Shown here one piece after another: positions 62,301 through 64,000 of a stretch of DNA of 64,000 nucleotides. Both the position numbers and the translations under genes were made by a program. Source of the DNA: Eubacteriaceae bacterium UBA6119 (GTDB lineage: Bacteria > Bacillota > Clostridia > Eubacteriales > UBA1433); NCBI GenBank assembly GCA_002423395.1, contig DIVZ01000005.1, positions 444,428-508,427 of the forward strand, in the 5' to 3' direction. A model generated the notes under the pieces. It had not been told where the DNA came from. It saw nothing but the letters and a program-made list of their open reading frames with translations, and did no database searches. Within the stretch, counting starts at the first letter, position 1. Every line of letters begins with the position of its first letter.

Positions 62301-63624
62301 GGAAGAGAGGGATAAGATTAAAAAAGATAATATAAATAAATCATCAGACAAATTTGCAAAAAGAGCAGTATTTACAAAAGAAATGAGAAATTATACTATA
62401 CTGGCACCGCAGATGGCGCCTATACATTTTGAACTCGCGGAACAAGCTGCGCGAAGCGAGGGTTATAATTTTAAGGTGCTGAAAAAAGTTACAAAAGAAG
62501 ATATAGCCGAAGGGCTGAAATATGTGAACAATGATTCGTGCTATCCCTCTATTATTATAATAGGCCAGATAATAAGAGCATTAAAATCCGGGAAGTACGA
62601 TACCGATAAAACCGCTCTTATAATGAGCCAGACCGGTGGGCCGTGCAGGGCGAGCAATTATCTTCCGCTGCTGCGCAAAGCTTTAAAAGATACGGGTTTT
62701 GAAAATATACCTATAATATCGGCAAACACGGGCGCGGGCGGGCTTGAGCAAAACCCGGGATTCAAGCTGACATTATCTTTAGTAAACAAAGCTATTATGG
62801 CAATGGTATACGGAGATTTGCTTATGGCGCTTTTGTTGCATGTGCGCCCGTATGAAATAATACCTGGTTCTGCAAACGAGGCGTATGAGAAATGCATGAA
62901 GCTATGCAAAAAAAACGTGCGCAGCGCAAACAGGGCGGAATTTAGGCGCAATTTAAAACGTATTGTTGATGAGTTTGAAAGCATAGAAGTATTTAATGTA
63001 TGCAAACCCAAAGTCGGACTGGTTGGGGAGATACTCGTAAAATATCATCCTGCTGCAAACAACGAGATGACGGATTTTATAGAAAAATCGGGCGCCGAAA
63101 TGGTGGTTCCCGGGCTTATGGAGTTTTTTTTATACAGCGCGCACGGGTTTGAGACAAATCACATAAACTTAAATAATTCAATTACTCAAAGAATTGCGGG
63201 TAATATTTTTATTAAATACGCGGAGAATTATAGAAATGATGTCAGATACGCCCTTAAGAAAAGCGGCAGGTTTTTACCGCCTAAAACAATATACGAAATG
63301 GCTGCTGACGTTGAGCCTATTTTATCGCTGTGCAACCATACCGGAGAGGGGTGGCTGCTTACCGCCGAGATGGTGGATTTAATAGAAAAGGGAGCGCATA
63401 ACATAATCTGCATGCAGCCGTTTGCGTGCCTTCCTAATCATATAACAGGCAAAGGAATGATAAAATCAATCAAAGAGCGGTATCCTCAGACTAACATTGT
63501 AGCAGTGGATTACGATCCCGGAGCAAGCGAAGTAAACCAGATAAACAGAATAAAGCTGATGCTCCAAAGAGCCAAGATGAATGCCGATACAAGCAACAAT
63601 ATATTAAGCGGCGTTAATTTGTAA
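59335..63624 (+). CDS. Giant 2-hydroxyacyl-CoA dehydratase activase-like protein (BadF/BadG family)
   Basis: A 1429-residue protein starting at GTG behind AAGGGGATAAG. Two ASKHA ATPase modules come first: module 1 (about 14-280) with FYIGIDVGSTTVKI and ELGGEDAKITF; module 2 (about 330-600) with FLGLDIGSTTSKAV and DIGGQDMKCIKV. Each has the two Fe-S Cys of the activator family (Cys134/173 and Cys454/493). A Cys-rich bridge (CKNCTNNC ... GNKCEKG) and a DUF2229/HgdB-like region follow (to about 1400). The family is listed as acyl-CoA dehydratase activase-related. The true substrate is unknown; amino-acid fermentation by radical dehydration is the general setting. Confidence 0.88.
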   Translation: MKNTIDNRINENIFYIGIDVGSTTVKIIALDKDDNLCYSKYLRHNADLYKTLKNMCEEMSEKFSDSNLFVSVTGSGGLSVSEKLNLPFVQEVIAGCKAIEKYIPAVDVIIELGGEDAKITFYKGGVDQRMNGICAGGTGAFIDQMAILLNTDAYGLNELAKNYSVIYPIASRCGVFAKTDIQPLLNEGARREDIAASIFQSVVNQTIGGLACGRKIRGKVGFLGGPLHFLPELRKRFKETLNLNNDEMIVPDNAEVYVAIGAAINAKSNKELITLSEIINLLKSRDNNQDNIDHLEPLFESENEYEAFIKRHHEHSVCRKNISDINGNCFLGLDIGSTTSKAVLIDDECNLMLSHYTGNEGSPLNTAGKMLSEIYKALPQGTVISYSAVTGYGENLIKAAYGCDIGEVETVAHYKAAEHFMPGVELILDIGGQDMKCIKVRNGVIDNVILNEACSSGCGSFIETFAKSLGLTVGEFAKQGIKASAPADLGTRCTVFMNSKVKQAQKEGISVGDISAGLCYSVIKNALYKVIKIKDDQQLGDKIIVQGGTFLNNAILRSFEKITGKEVVRPDIAGLMGAFGAAIIAKESYDKDTISALISLTQLKNFIYETKITRCKNCTNNCLLTINVFNGKDKFITGNKCEKGAGIEECKKVPNIFEYKTNRIFQYKPLELIEAKRGVMGIPRVLNMFENYPFWHTFFTALNFRVELSPVSNREIYELGMDTVSSDTVCYPAKLAHGHIAALINKGVKHIFYPCIFKERAEIVQADNCFNCPIVIGYPEVIKGNMDIVHEKGIKFHNPYLPYNNKKALAKRLCEEFKEFNITLAEVQNAVNIAWEEDVSFKKDIKRKGEEVISWLEKTGGKAIVLSGRPYHLDNEVNHSIPSLITSLGLAVLTEDCVAHLGHAERPLKVLDQWMYHSRLYEAADYVSKHDNIELVQLNSFGCGPDSIASEQASEILSKTGKIYTLIKIDEVSNLGAVRIRMRSLKAAMEERDKIKKDNINKSSDKFAKRAVFTKEMRNYTILAPQMAPIHFELAEQAARSEGYNFKVLKKVTKEDIAEGLKYVNNDSCYPSIIIIGQIIRALKSGKYDTDKTALIMSQTGGPCRASNYLPLLRKALKDTGFENIPIISANTGAGGLEQNPGFKLTLSLVNKAIMAMVYGDLLMALLLHVRPYEIIPGSANEAYEKCMKLCKKNVRSANRAEFRRNLKRIVDEFESIEVFNVCKPKVGLVGEILVKYHPAANNEMTDFIEKSGAEMVVPGLMEFFLYSAHGFETNHINLNNSITQRIAGNIFIKYAENYRNDVRYALKKSGRFLPPKTIYEMAADVEPILSLCNHTGEGWLLTAEMVDLIEKGAHNIICMQPFACLPNHITGKGMIKSIKERYPQTNIVAVDYDPGASEVNQINRIKLMLQRAKMNADTSNNILSGVNL

Positions 63625-63636
63625 TAAATCCCATAT

Positions 63637-63668
63637 AAAAAAGCCGGTTAGTTCTAACCGGCTTTTGA
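63637..63668. terminator. Bidirectional terminator
   Basis: AAAAGCCGGTTAG (63639-63651) and CTAACCGGCTTTT (63654-63666) form a 13-bp stem between the converging activase and oxidoreductase genes. Confidence 0.88.
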
Positions 63669-63671
63669 TGT

Positions 63672-64000
63672 TTATTCCGACGCTAATTTTTTAAGCGTTT
63701 CATATTTCGTATCGGCTTCTTTTTGTATCTGCGCGATATCATCATCAGTAAGGCTTTTATACTTGCCCATACTTTGCAGGAATTCTTTTACGGGTATGGG
63801 TTTTTTATTTTCCACAGTTATATAGTAATTGCCGTTATATTTTTCCCAGAGCGGGAACATATTGGAAGCGACCGCTTTTTTTGCAATCTGTATTGACATA
63901 TCGGGCTCGAACGACCAGCCTGTGGGGCACGGCGCAATTACATGGATAAAAGCAAAGCCTTTTTTGCTTTCAGCAAGACCTCTCTCTACTTTTGCGACCA
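63672..64000 (-). CDS. Pyruvate-type ferredoxin oxidoreductase beta subunit, C-terminal part (cut by window edge)
   Basis: The last 108 residues or so of a TPP-subunit are visible; the reading frame stays open to the window edge at 64000. It contains FAFIHVIAPCPTGWSFEPD, then MSIQIAKKAV and a C-terminal helical tail. This is the PorB C-terminal pattern (PCPTGW as in the complete porB at 25220). It is a separate copy, so this genome has at least two pyruvate-type enzymes in about 40 kb. An ATG at 63899 is internal, not the true start. Confidence 0.85.
   Translation of the reverse strand, partial: VAKVERGLAESKKGFAFIHVIAPCPTGWSFEPDMSIQIAKKAVASNMFPLWEKYNGNYYITVENKKPIPVKEFLQSMGKYKSLTDDDIAQIQKEADTKYETLKKLASE

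Noticed and set aside
1..64000. CRISPR arrays, tRNA, rRNA, insertion sequences, prophage
   Set aside because: No regularly spaced repeats, no cloverleaf-like stretch with CCA end, no transposase or phage gene was recognised in the intergenic regions or frames.

Overview
The window looks like a chromosomal segment of an anaerobic, endospore-forming, low-GC Clostridia-class Firmicute. The signs are an AT-rich sequence, strong Shine-Dalgarno sites, a spoVAC-spoVAD-spoVAE operon, ferredoxin-linked 2-oxoacid oxidoreductases, a membrane pyrophosphatase and a very large 2-hydroxyacyl-CoA dehydratase activase-like protein. Together these suggest amino-acid or organic-acid fermentation. The species cannot be named from the sequence alone. 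No rRNA, tRNA, CRISPR array, insertion sequence or prophage was seen.

Layout. 1-4.4 kb: the end of a surface-polysaccharide cluster (TupA-type ATP-grasp protein and three glycosyltransferases). 4.6-8 kb: a YhaO/YhaN-like nuclease-ATPase pair. 8-16.6 kb: housekeeping genes, namely mnmA, a lipoprotein, dnaE, mltG, a TrmR-like methyltransferase, a U32/TrhP-like protein and a GNAT enzyme. 16.6-26.1 kb: two complete four-subunit 2-oxoacid:ferredoxin oxidoreductase operons flank a tandem pair of near-identical MFS transporters and an IclR regulator. 26.3-28.1 kb: the spoVA operon. 28.2-33.9 kb: an EetA/EetB-like membrane pair, a thiamine salvage operon behind a TPP riboswitch, and an apbE flavinyl-transferase gene. 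34-40.8 kb: proC, an aminotransferase, a CPBP protease-LacI pair, two acyltransferase-like genes and degV.

40.8-47.2 kb: a six-gene polyamine operon holding both known routes from putrescine to spermidine. 47.3-50.9 kb: a sulfur/thiol module with a CcdA-like membrane protein, an ArsR regulator and a four-domain CoA-disulfide reductase-rhodanese-TusA-DsrE fusion. 51-53.7 kb: an SPFH protein with a small ribbon-helix-helix partner, a double-CDGSH protein and an unknown membrane-anchored protein. 53.8-57 kb: a two-copy DUF4474-like protein and a metallophosphoesterase. 57-63.6 kb: hppA and the 1429-residue activase. The right edge cuts a third oxidoreductase (pyruvate type) beta subunit.

How the genes fit together. 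The oxidoreductases need TPP, which the salvage operon would supply, and they reduce ferredoxin. The pyrophosphatase, activase and flavin-transfer genes fit an anaerobic energy economy. The features most worth a second look are the dual spermidine pathway, the tandem DUF4474 protein, the fused pseudo-dimeric activase, the EetA/EetB-ApbE neighbourhood, the sulfur fusion with its ArsR promoter, and the SPFH-RHH pair with a direct-repeat operator candidate.
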